Assembly: GCA_900539605.1 (NCBI GenBank)
Contig: UQCS01000047.1
Location: 1 to 9,423 of the forward strand
Origin: an uncultured Azospirillum sp.
Lineage (GTDB): Bacteria; Pseudomonadota; Alphaproteobacteria; RF32; CAG-239
Reading direction: 5' to 3'
Length of the DNA: 9,423 bases
Both the position numbers and the translations under genes were made by a program. This document shows, in pieces, positions 1-7,441 of the stretch (positions within the stretch are counted from its first letter, which is position 1; the number at the start of each line of letters is the position of its first letter). Below the pieces are notes generated by a model. It was not told the origin of the DNA and did not search any database. It saw nothing but the letters and a program-made list of their open reading frames with translations.

Positions 1-35
1 TCTTTATTGCCTTGCTCTGGCAAAACCCGGGATCC

Positions 36-74
36 GCGGGAAGAAAAACTTTGATTTCAGGTTTTTCTTCCCGC
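36..74. repeat. Perfect 14-bp inverted repeat (long hairpin) downstream of the Cys-rich gene
   Basis: The arms 36-49 (GCGGGAAGAAAAAC) and 61-74 (GTTTTTCTTCCCGC) are exact reverse complements, separated by an 11-base loop. The hairpin lies about 75 bases beyond the stop codon of the minus-strand Cys-rich gene, so it could cap or end that transcript. Neither side is followed by a clear T-run, because the T-rich part is inside the stem, so it is not a canonical intrinsic terminator. It could instead be a 3'-end stabilising hairpin, or serve a gene to the left of the window. The rest of 1-147 shows no gene. Confidence 0.6.
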
Positions 75-147
75 CCCGTATTGAGGGCCCCGCCCTTAAA
101 GGGGATTGTGTCATCCATTTAAAACGGATGCTGGGCGGGGGATGTTA

Positions 148-2175
148 TCAGTTTCGCGACCAACCCCGCTGACCGTTCAGCTGGAAATAAGGCGTGCGAT
201 CAGAGCCGTCGCCGTCACGCCAGTTACATCCGGCCGAACTTGCCTGGGCAAAACCATACTGGTTATTGTTACCGTCGATCTTGCAACGGGCGTCATCAGG
301 TTTAGAGTGCTTTTCACCGTCACGAACCGACTGTGAATAATATCCGCAATCCATCGTACGGCTGCTGACCGAACCGTAGGAAGTGATGTAACGGTACGCA
401 CAGCCCGGGCGTTTGCTGCAGTACTTCCATAACTGGGAGAAAGTCAGGGTATTGTAGCTGGCATCACTGAAAACAATTGACACCGTACCGTCGTTTTCTT
501 TACCCAGCATAGTGGAAGTTGACATATGGACCGTCCTGACCGTCCCGGCTTCGTACAGATAGTAGTTGGTGTAATATAAAGACAACGTACTGCTGGTATT
601 GCATACATCACCCGGATTGAAATAAACCCCGGAAGAACTTCCGTACGAACAGTTGGTGCCGATACAGGTCTGTCCGACCCGGACGTTGGCATATTTCATT
701 GCTGCCAAGCCGTTAACCGTCAGATAGTCACCGTTAAAGGCCATACGGTTAGAGTTGCTTTTGCCTTCAAACATAATCACATGCGCGCCGTTGCCGCCAT
801 AGTTGGTGATTTTGGTTCCCAAACTGCCGACCATATAATTATAACCGACCGAACGATAAGACTTGGAAATCTCAATGCCGGTTGCATTAACATACATATT
901 GTCAACATTCGGCATATTTGAATTGTAGGCCAGATTAACTGTAGCGCCGTTATCCGTATTGTACAGCTTCCAGAACTCAATACCGCAGTTGGTACAGGTA
1001 AACGACCCTTTGTTCCACAGGCTTGAAGTATACTTCAAAATAACCGAAGTAAAGTTTTGAGTTCCGGTAATACTTGAATCGCTGTATGTAAACTGAATCG
1101 TCGGAATACTGTTGGTACATTTTTCCTGAACATTCTTAATATAATTATTGCTTCCGTTCAGTTTTTTAACAAAAGCGGCACCTGACATCACGGTTTTACC
1201 CGAAAAATGGGACCATCTGGCCGAAGACACGTCATCACCGACAATCAGGGTCTTCTGACTCAGGGCGTTCCCGGTGTATAAACCATATGACGAGTAGGAG
1301 CTGCTGCTGTCAAACAAAGCTTTCAGGGCATCACCGCAAGTCATTTCAATACAACGGCCGTTATCAACCTTATAACCGAACTTACATCCCGAAGCCTTAC
1401 GGAAATTGTTGTTGCAGGGACAATATTCATAATCGGTTGCATAGGGATCGTTCATCGAACGTTCAAACGGCGAAGGGCATTCACAACACTGGCTATGGTA
1501 AGTGTTGCCGTCGCTGTAACATTTTCTGGCGCCGATTGCTCCCTGCCCGTCCATACTGGCACAGGTACTCCAGCTGTCCGGACATTTGCAGCGGTAATAG
1601 AAAGTGCCGCCGTCGGTATCGGTACAGGTACGTTTGGGATCGACAATCTGATTATCGTCACAATCGCTGTTCTGTTTATAGGGATAAAGACCGGGATCAC
1701 AGACACATTTTTCATAATGGATACTGGTGGTCTTGCTGTCATCATCAATTTGCAGACAATTGATACCTCCCGGAATTGTCGGTGAAGGACAGGAAGTATA
1801 CGGGAACTTCTCTTTGGGGCAGGCACATTTATAACTGTTGCCGCAGCGTCCCGCACTTTCCAAAGGATACGGGCAGGTCGAATAAGCATACGAGTCGCCG
1901 CAACACTGCACATACGCGGCATTGTACGGACAAACTGCCGAAACATGGCTTTTGGCAGGGCACGGCGCCTTTTGATACATCAATTTGCCGTTAGCATCTT
2001 TGACGTCTTTGCAAAGATCTTCACTATCGTCGGTATAACCGTCCCCGAAATCAGCACCGCCGGCACAGTCTTCGTCGCCGACAAAACAGACTTTGGCCGA
2101 AACGTTACCGGCACAGCAAATGCAGCCACATGCCAACAGCATGCATACTGCCCAAATTTTACCCGATATTTTCAT
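148..2175 (-). CDS. Secreted cysteine-rich protein, unknown function
   Basis: This 675-residue protein starts with a signal peptide: Lys3 and Lys6, a hydrophobic core at about 7-22 that itself holds five cysteines, and a likely cut after Val-Ser-Ala27. Residues 30-278 contain about 29 cysteines in repeated Cys-X-Cys-Pro/Asp modules. One example is CACPKEKFPYTSC; the series ends with Cys-Pro-Cys and a Gly-Arg-Cys element. This resembles small disulfide-stabilised EGF-like repeats but is not a textbook EGF pattern. Residues 279-585 are poor in Cys, rich in Ser, Asn, Tyr and Thr, and look beta-rich. Residues 585-675 add another Cys-containing tail (Cys-X5-Gly-Cys and others). A purine-rich ribosome site (AGGGGA) lies six bases before the ATG, and a promoter lies further upstream. 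The protein is probably exported and oxidised in the periplasm or outside the cell. A structural or adhesive role is inference. I recall similar proteins in gut alphaproteobacterial metagenomes, but I cannot name a family. Confidence 0.85.
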   Translation of the reverse strand: MKISGKIWAVCMLLACGCICCAGNVSAKVCFVGDEDCAGGADFGDGYTDDSEDLCKDVKDANGKLMYQKAPCPAKSHVSAVCPYNAAYVQCCGDSYAYSTCPYPLESAGRCGNSYKCACPKEKFPYTSCPSPTIPGGINCLQIDDDSKTTSIHYEKCVCDPGLYPYKQNSDCDDNQIVDPKRTCTDTDGGTFYYRCKCPDSWSTCASMDGQGAIGARKCYSDGNTYHSQCCECPSPFERSMNDPYATDYEYCPCNNNFRKASGCKFGYKVDNGRCIEMTCGDALKALFDSSSSYSSYGLYTGNALSQKTLIVGDDVSSARWSHFSGKTVMSGAAFVKKLNGSNNYIKNVQEKCTNSIPTIQFTYSDSSITGTQNFTSVILKYTSSLWNKGSFTCTNCGIEFWKLYNTDNGATVNLAYNSNMPNVDNMYVNATGIEISKSYRSVGYNYMVGSLGTKITNYGGNGAHVIMFEGKSNSNRMAFNGDYLTVNGLAAMKYANVRVGQTCIGTNCSYGSSSGVYFNPGDVCNTSSTLSLYYTNYYLYEAGTVRTVHMSTSTMLGKENDGTVSIVFSDASYNTLTFSQLWKYCSKRPGCAYRYITSYGSVSSRTMDCGYYSQSVRDGEKHSKPDDARCKIDGNNNQYGFAQASSAGCNWRDGDGSDRTPYFQLNGQRGWSRN

Positions 2176-2220
2176 TACCCTTCCCCTTTATTATCTTGGT
2201 TAGCACAGGTGATTGAAAAT

Positions 2221-2249
2221 ATTGTACGTTATTTTGCATCAGAAATCAA
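2221..2249 (-). promoter_or_regulatory. Sigma70-like promoter of the Cys-rich gene
   Basis: On the minus strand a -35 box TTGATT (2249-2244) is separated by exactly 17 bases from a -10 box TACAAT (2226-2221). Predicted transcription starts near 2214, giving a leader of about 39 bases that carries the purine-rich ribosome site before the ATG at 2175. The -10 box overlaps an AACGTAC heptamer, which recurs in other intergenic regions of this window. Confidence 0.6.
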
Positions 2250-2279
2250 GACCAAAAATCAAGGGATAGCGAAGAAAAA

Positions 2280-2330
2280 AATCCTCTTATTTTAACGTAC
2301 CTTTTTTTGCCGCAAATAATAAGAAGATAA
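2280..2330. repeat. Imperfect inverted repeat in the 2176-2459 gap
   Basis: The stretch beginning ATCCTCTTATT at 2280 is matched by the reverse complement of AATAAGAAGAT ending at 2330, with one mismatch over 11 bases and a spacer of about 29. It lies upstream of the promoter of the Cys-rich gene, where a regulator could bind. It is AT-rich and may be chance. Apart from this, the promoter at 2221-2249 and the terminator at 2412-2435, I see nothing in this gap. Confidence 0.25.
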
Positions 2331-2411
2331 AACTGATAAGATTCAAACTGTTAAGGGCAACGTCTCATAGCCGTTTTTTGCCTGTACCGTCAATTTTTTA
2401 CAGTGCACCAA

Positions 2412-2435
2412 ATAAAAAATCCGGCCGGAGCCGGA
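2412..2435 (-). terminator. Intrinsic terminator of the two-gene minus-strand unit
   Basis: TCCGGC (2420-2425) and GCCGGA (2430-2435) form a 6-bp GC-rich stem with a four-base loop. Read on the minus strand it is followed by six T residues (2419-2414) and further T-rich sequence. It lies 25 bases after the stop codon of the 122-aa gene and ends that transcript before the promoter of the Cys-rich gene. Confidence 0.8.
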
Positions 2436-2459
2436 ACTTTATAGACTAAAAAGAGATGA

Positions 2460-2828
2460 TCATAATTGCTGCAAACGCTCGATTTTCTCATGCAGCCAGC
2501 GACCACTCTCCGTTTCTGCCCGCCGGGACTCAGCCTGCCGTGATAAAGCTTGCAAAATGTCAGAACGATATTCCTTCATCTCCACGGCAATCTTATACAA
2601 ATTCAGAACCGCCGCTTTAAAAATCTGGTCATTTTTGTCATTCAGTTGAGGAATAATCGTCAGATAGGGAGGGGTTGAAGTGTCGTCCGCACATCGGGAG
2701 CCGCGTTTGCTCGCCGATTGCTGAATCTTTTTGGCGGCTTTGGCACTGATCAGGGGCTCGCGCCCGCGCCGAAACCATTTATTGCCGGTGTCCGACACCA
2801 AAGACGTCAGTTTGCTCATCAGTTTCAT
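2460..2828 (-). CDS. Hypothetical protein, 122 aa, probably cytoplasmic
   Basis: I do not recognise this protein. It has no signal peptide or membrane segment. The N-terminal half is strongly basic (Arg-Arg-Gly-Arg near residue 20, then an Ala-Lys-Lys and Ser-Lys-Arg stretch to about 45). The second half (about residues 65-122) reads as two amphipathic helices and ends in a charged, coiled-coil-like tail (ESGRWLHEKIERLQQL). There is one cysteine. The start is supported by an AAGGGAG ribosome site ending about seven bases before the ATG. The gene begins 62 bases after the stop of the 145-aa membrane gene on the same strand, with no terminator between them and one clear terminator after it. The two are therefore probably co-transcribed. 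The basic N-terminus could bind nucleic acid or the inner membrane surface, but this is speculation. Confidence 0.75.
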   Translation of the reverse strand: MKLMSKLTSLVSDTGNKWFRRGREPLISAKAAKKIQQSASKRGSRCADDTSTPPYLTIIPQLNDKNDQIFKAAVLNLYKIAVEMKEYRSDILQALSRQAESRRAETESGRWLHEKIERLQQL

Positions 2829-2890
2829 TTTTTTCTCCCTTCATATCGCCTGAGTATAATATAACGTACGGTCTGCAAAAATCCAGCTTT

Positions 2891-3328
2891 TTATTTGGAG
2901 CCGGATGAAGGAGTTTCTTGTTTGTCTGTCGCTTTTTCTTCTTTAGGGCCGATATACTGCTGCCACAATTGTTCCAGTTTTTCTTTCCACCCCGTTTTAT
3001 CTTCGCAGGTACGCTCTTCCTTATTCCATACCCGCCCCTGCTCTTTACAGGCTATTTCCTCCCGGTTTTCAAAACGATAATAACCATAAAACAGTCCTCC
3101 GGCAATCAGCGCCAGCAAGATAAATTTTATCAGGTTTTTAAATACCAGCCACAAAACCCATGCTGCCGCAATCGCGGCCATGATGATTTTGTTTTGCCAC
3201 GGACTGTTACCCAACACATAAGCCTGAGTACCGTAATAGAGCATCAGGACGCCGAAAATAAGCGTCACCGGGGAAGTCAGCGCCCACAACAAAATTTTCT
3301 TTGTCCGGCTTTGCGGTTTGTCTGCCAT
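2891..3328 (-). CDS. Small membrane protein with three helices and a C-terminal cysteine pair
   Basis: This 145-residue protein has a basic N-terminus (Arg8, Lys10, Lys11) followed by three hydrophobic segments at about 12-32, 47-63 and 66-84. The C-terminal part is hydrophilic and contains C94 and C108 in the pattern Cys-X3-Gly-X2-Trp-X6-Cys. With the basic end inside and three crossings, this tail would be periplasmic, where the two cysteines could form a disulfide. The final 20 residues are a charged, Ser- and Lys-rich tail. A ribosome site (GAGGA) lies about 11 bases before the ATG. The gene is the first of a probable two-gene unit with the 122-aa gene and is divergent from the autotransporter. 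A weak promoter can be read upstream of it on the minus strand (TTGCGA, 17 bases, TAAAAA). I cannot assign a family. Confidence 0.8.
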   Translation of the reverse strand: MADKPQSRTKKILLWALTSPVTLIFGVLMLYYGTQAYVLGNSPWQNKIIMAAIAAAWVLWLVFKNLIKFILLALIAGGLFYGYYRFENREEIACKEQGRVWNKEERTCEDKTGWKEKLEQLWQQYIGPKEEKATDKQETPSSGSK

Positions 3329-3444
3329 TTGCCAGTTATTCCTCTGTCCTCAAAATTCTTCGGTTTATTTTTAAAACGAAAGAGCAGCAATCGCAACAAA
3401 ATTCATCACTATCCCGCCCAAAAATTTTATTGCCTTTTTTATAC

Positions 3445-3473
3445 TTGACCTGACAAAATATTTTTTCTATTTT
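3445..3473 (+). promoter_or_regulatory. Candidate promoter of the autotransporter gene
   Basis: A -35 box TTGACC (3445-3450) is followed after 17 bases by TATTTT (3468-3473). The surrounding DNA (3452-3488) is extremely AT-rich and contains another possible -10, TATACA, at 3475-3480. The ribosome site AAGGA at 3494-3498 lies eight bases before the ATG and fixes the start codon. The -10 assignment is uncertain because of the T-runs. Confidence 0.5.
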
Positions 3474-3506
3474 TTATACAAAAAAATAACTGTAAGGAAA
3501 CGAATT

Positions 3507-6500
3507 ATGACCAAGATATCTCAATATGCCTTATTATTGTCCCTGTCATATCTGACTTCTGTACCAGTAAAAGCGGAAGTTATCACTACCGGTGAAAAAC
3601 TTGCTGAAATTATCAACAACAATCAGACCGGCACAACCGTTGCTGCCGAATTGGGCAACGATATCACCCTCCCTGGCAACCTCAACATTAATGGCAACGT
3701 TAATATTGACGGAACAGAAAACAAATTTAAAATCAACGGCAACAATGCTGCCGGATTTGTGGTTGATAATAGTCAAAGCCTACATTTGAATAACACTACC
3801 TTGACCGGTTTCGGCGGTACAGGTAATCGCGGTTTTTTGGTTGAAAACAAACAAGGAGGATCGGTTACAATCAATAACGCTGATGTTACCGGCAACAACA
3901 TCGTTGCAACATCGTCAGGAACTGGGGCTTTACTGCTTTCGGGTACTCTGATCCGCAACTACGGCAACTTGTCTGTTCAAGGAAATTTCTCAGATAACAC
4001 TATCAGCCATAACATTGCCACCTCGTTTAACGGTGGTTTAATCTATCACAATAATGCTACTATTGAAAACATTTCCGGTACGTTTGAACGCAATACATTA
4101 CAAAACACAAACGAGAACAACTCCGGCTGGGTCAGAGGAACTGTTTTGTATCAAGGAGGCGGCCCTTCCACAACCGTTAACAACATCAGTGGCACTTATA
4201 ATCAGAACAAAGCCTTCACTTATCGCGATTCTGCTCAAGGAGGGGTGATATATATCAATCAGGGAACCATAAAGGATATTCATGCTGATTTCACCGACAA
4301 CACTGCAGAATCGCGCGGCAACTTTGTTTATGCACAGGGTGGCGCAATTTATAATAATAGCAACATTACGACAATTAGCGGAACCTTTGAAGGTAATAAA
4401 GCTATCAGTATAGAAAACAAAGCCAAAACACAGGGTGGTGCCATTTATAATATAGGAAAAATTACTTCAATTAAAGATTCACGCTTTATTAATAACCATA
4501 CTTTTGGAAAACAAAGTTATGGTGGCGCCATTTACAGCACCAACACAATTTCCGAAATTGTCAACACTTCGTTCCTCGGCAATCATGCTGACAGCAACAC
4601 CGACACCCCCTCAGGTGGTGCCATCTATTCCTCAAGCGATTTGACGATTAAGGCTAATAACGGCTCTGTTTCTGAGTTCAGCAACAATTACACTCAATCA
4701 TCAAATGGTAACAAAACTAACAACGCCATTTATATGGCCTACAAAAAGGGCAACATAAGTTTGGAAGCAACTGACGAAGGAAGTATCGTTTTTAACGATG
4801 CCATTAACGGTGCCAATGGTTACACAATTACCATAACCGGTGATGAAACCGGACGGGTTGCTTTTAACAACAAAATCGAAAATGCTTCCTCCATCACTTC
4901 GGAAAATGTTGCTTTAGCTTTAGGAAAAACAGACAACGCTTCCGCCGACCTGACCGGTGTCAGCCTTATTGTCAACAGCGGGGTGCTCGATTTGCAAAAC
5001 GACGCCATGCAAACGATTAACGTCGGCGCATTAACCACAACTGACAAAACAGGCCTAAAAATTGATGCAGATCTTAGCAATGGAGAATCTGACCGTATTG
5101 TCGCTGCTTCAGTCGCTGCCGGATCAAAAATCAATATCAATAATATCAATATTCTCAATGACGGCCGCCAGGATATCGTGGTTTTTGAAGGAGGAAAAGC
5201 TCCCGATTTTGCCAATTTAGACAGTTTTGCTGCTTATACCGCCGATTACAGCTATACATTCAAAAGCGATGCTGCCGGTATTTTAAGCACCGATTTGGTT
5301 AAGAAAAATCTTAAAGGCTTTAATGCTGCCATCGGCGACGAGGATAACGAAACCCGTTCTTATACCTTGTCCGAAGGCCAAAATGTTTTCGATGATCTGG
5401 GTGAACTAAAAGGCGGCGAAAACGCTGTGCTGACCCTAAATGGCAACGGTAACACACTGAACGGCACTAAAGACGACGGCACTTCGTCTTATGCCGGTAT
5501 GACCACCATCCGCAATCAAAAAGTAACGATCGATAACGTTGCTTCTGTAGAAAATTTCGCTTCCGAAAACGGTGGTTTCATCAAAAGCTCCGGTGAGCTG
5601 AATATTAGTAATTCCAGCTTCAAAAACAACTCTGCCATCGAAAACGGCGGTGCGATTTGGTCCGACAATATCGTTAACATTTCTGCTTCAAACGGAAATG
5701 ATGTTGAATTCTCCGGCAATACCGCCAATGGTGTTTCCAACGCTATTTACATGGCCGATGCCGCTTCGTCTCTCAACCTGATCGCTGATGGCGGAAACAT
5801 TGTTTTCAATGACGGCATTGACGGTGTTAACGGTTATACCGTAAATATTAGCGGTACCGATCAAAACTCCGTCAGCTTTAATCAAAGCGTTTCTAACGCC
5901 GGCAACATCAACATTAACAGCAGCCATGTCTACTTGGACCGTACCGATCGTTTGAACGGCGCCGACATCACACTTAACGGCGGTAATTTACATTTTGACA
6001 ACGGTGTCATCAACAACGACATCGCTTTCGGCAAACTTACCGGCGGCAACGGAACACTCCACATTGATGTCGATACCCTCAACCAAACAGCCGATCAAAT
6101 TACAGTACAAAAACTGGCAGGAACAGTAAATGTTGTTGCCTACAATATCGGCGGTTCGGACAATGGTGCTTTCGATAAGACCGGTGCTTCGATTCTGTTT
6201 GCCCGTGTTACAGAACCGGGTAATGGCAAGTTCCGTGTTTTAAGAGTTGAAAACAGTGCTTACGAGTGGTTGACCGATTCCAATATCCTGAACAACGGCA
6301 GCACCGAATGGCTCATGAGCATAAAAAAGACAGAAGACGGAAAACAACCGGTTGTTGTAGCAGAAGCTGCCGGTTATATGGGACTGACCGCCGCCAGTTT
6401 TGAACAGACCCGTGGCATGATTCGCAATATCGAAGCTAAAACTGCCGCCAGCATGATCTATATTCATTCCTGCGGCGGCTACTATGACCACTGCTATAAC

Positions 6501-7301
6501 CGCGAACCATTATATAACCTGTGGATTTCACCGGTTTATGCATCATCCTCGGTTGATGCGCCTGTCAAATTGGATGCCGATATCTATGGTTTTGAAGCCG
6601 GCGGCGATTTGCAGCAAGATGCTTATAACCGCTTCGGCGTTTTTGCATCCTACCGCCACGGTAAATATGATCTTGACGGCAAAAACGACTTTTATGCCAT
6701 CAATACAGCTGGAGACATCGATATTGACAGCTACATTGGCGGCCTCTACTATCGTTACACCGACCGCAGATTGTGGACCATGGCAACTGTCTTCGGCGGC
6801 ATTCAGAAAGCAGATCTGAAAACCGACGATGGCGTCAAAACCGATTCCGATGCGGTTCAGCTCGGTGCCGCCTTAAACGCCGGCTATGCGTTCATGCTGT
6901 CCGATAGTTTTGCGATCGAACCCCGTGCCGGTATAAATTATACCCAGATCACCTGGGATGATATTCATGACCGTTACGGTAAAACCGCTAAATTTGACAA
7001 CGCCTCTCAGTTTGAGCTGGAAGCTGGCATCAAATTCGAAAAGACGCTGACACTCAATGCCGAACCGGCCAAGCTCTACATCCAGCCGGGCATCCTGCAA
7101 ATCTACAGCAGCGGCGACAAAGTCACCGTCAGCGGACTAAACACCGTCCATACTTTAGATGATATGACTCTGGGCAGCATCAAAGGTGGCGTTTCTTACC
7201 GAGTAAACAACCGCATCAACGTTTTCGGCAACTTTGGCTATCTGTATGGCAGCGATTACGAAAACTTGTCGGCCAACATCGGATTGAACTACGCATTCTA
7301 G
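3507..7301 (+). CDS. Type Va autotransporter with Pmp-like beta-helix passenger
   Basis: This 1264-residue protein has a signal peptide (1-23, cut after Val-Lys-Ala), a long passenger and a C-terminal translocator. The barrel, about 1005-1264, opens at LWISPVY, alternates aromatic and polar strands and ends in Tyr-Ala-Phe, the outer-membrane assembly signal. The passenger carries Gly-Gly-Ala-Ile-Tyr motifs or variants at 176, 211, 245, 278, 310, 339 and 370, and again at 714. Each is associated with Phe-X-Gly/Asn-Asn elements, the GGA(I/L/V) plus FXXN signature of chlamydial polymorphic membrane proteins. Residues 381-545 and about 720-885 are homologous to each other. The only cysteines are C989 and C996, in the linker just before the barrel. 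No catalytic protease signature is seen, so an adhesin or surface-coat role is likely. The stop codon is followed by a strong terminator. The gene is divergent from the 145-aa membrane gene. Confidence 0.93.
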   Translation: MTKISQYALLLSLSYLTSVPVKAEVITTGEKLAEIINNNQTGTTVAAELGNDITLPGNLNINGNVNIDGTENKFKINGNNAAGFVVDNSQSLHLNNTTLTGFGGTGNRGFLVENKQGGSVTINNADVTGNNIVATSSGTGALLLSGTLIRNYGNLSVQGNFSDNTISHNIATSFNGGLIYHNNATIENISGTFERNTLQNTNENNSGWVRGTVLYQGGGPSTTVNNISGTYNQNKAFTYRDSAQGGVIYINQGTIKDIHADFTDNTAESRGNFVYAQGGAIYNNSNITTISGTFEGNKAISIENKAKTQGGAIYNIGKITSIKDSRFINNHTFGKQSYGGAIYSTNTISEIVNTSFLGNHADSNTDTPSGGAIYSSSDLTIKANNGSVSEFSNNYTQSSNGNKTNNAIYMAYKKGNISLEATDEGSIVFNDAINGANGYTITITGDETGRVAFNNKIENASSITSENVALALGKTDNASADLTGVSLIVNSGVLDLQNDAMQTINVGALTTTDKTGLKIDADLSNGESDRIVAASVAAGSKININNINILNDGRQDIVVFEGGKAPDFANLDSFAAYTADYSYTFKSDAAGILSTDLVKKNLKGFNAAIGDEDNETRSYTLSEGQNVFDDLGELKGGENAVLTLNGNGNTLNGTKDDGTSSYAGMTTIRNQKVTIDNVASVENFASENGGFIKSSGELNISNSSFKNNSAIENGGAIWSDNIVNISASNGNDVEFSGNTANGVSNAIYMADAASSLNLIADGGNIVFNDGIDGVNGYTVNISGTDQNSVSFNQSVSNAGNININSSHVYLDRTDRLNGADITLNGGNLHFDNGVINNDIAFGKLTGGNGTLHIDVDTLNQTADQITVQKLAGTVNVVAYNIGGSDNGAFDKTGASILFARVTEPGNGKFRVLRVENSAYEWLTDSNILNNGSTEWLMSIKKTEDGKQPVVVAEAAGYMGLTAASFEQTRGMIRNIEAKTAASMIYIHSCGGYYDHCYNREPLYNLWISPVYASSSVDAPVKLDADIYGFEAGGDLQQDAYNRFGVFASYRHGKYDLDGKNDFYAINTAGDIDIDSYIGGLYYRYTDRRLWTMATVFGGIQKADLKTDDGVKTDSDAVQLGAALNAGYAFMLSDSFAIEPRAGINYTQITWDDIHDRYGKTAKFDNASQFELEAGIKFEKTLTLNAEPAKLYIQPGILQIYSSGDKVTVSGLNTVHTLDDMTLGSIKGGVSYRVNNRINVFGNFGYLYGSDYENLSANIGLNYAF

Positions 7302-7320
7302 AACGCAGACAATCACAATA

Positions 7321-7350
7321 AAAAATCCTCCGTTTTTACGGAGGATTTTT
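7321..7350 (+). terminator. Intrinsic terminator after the autotransporter gene
   Basis: AAAAATCCTCCGT (7321-7333) and its exact reverse complement (7338-7350) make a 13-bp stem with a four-T loop. The T-run on the plus side and the A-run on the other side mean that it can work in both directions. It begins 20 bases after the autotransporter stop codon. Confidence 0.9.
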
Positions 7351-7387
7351 TATAATCCGACTTCCCAAGCCCTATGCATTTCTCAAT

Positions 7388-7423
7388 AAAAAAAATTCCC
7401 CAAACCACGAATGTTTGGGGAAT
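7388..7423 (-). terminator. Intrinsic terminator of the 149-aa membrane gene
   Basis: ATTCCCCAAAC (7395-7405) pairs perfectly with GTTTGGGGAAT (7413-7423) across a seven-base loop. On the minus strand the hairpin is followed by a run of T residues (7394-7388). It lies about 19 bases past the stop codon of the minus-strand gene ending at 7442. With the hairpin at 7321-7350 it insulates two convergent genes. Confidence 0.88.
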
Positions 7424-7441
7424 AAATACATAAAAAAGAAG

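Noticed and set aside
26..39. Three overlapping restriction-site palindromes (CCCGGG, GGATCC, CCGCGG) that resemble a cloning polylinker
   Set aside because: The order and flanks do not match a vector polylinker that I know, and the DNA continues smoothly into the hairpin and gene, so coincidence is more likely.
1287..1994. Long plus-strand frames opposite the Cys-rich gene
   Set aside because: They are shadows of the minus-strand gene, full of Cys, Arg and Tyr from its antisense, without ribosome sites or family features.
148..2175. Lipoprotein reading of the Cys-rich protein, from the Leu-Leu-Ala-Cys sequence in its signal region
   Set aside because: The Cys lies in the middle of the hydrophobic core and is followed by more hydrophobic residues, and a good Val-Ser-Ala cleavage site follows. 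Standard signal peptidase processing fits better, though lipidation is not excluded.
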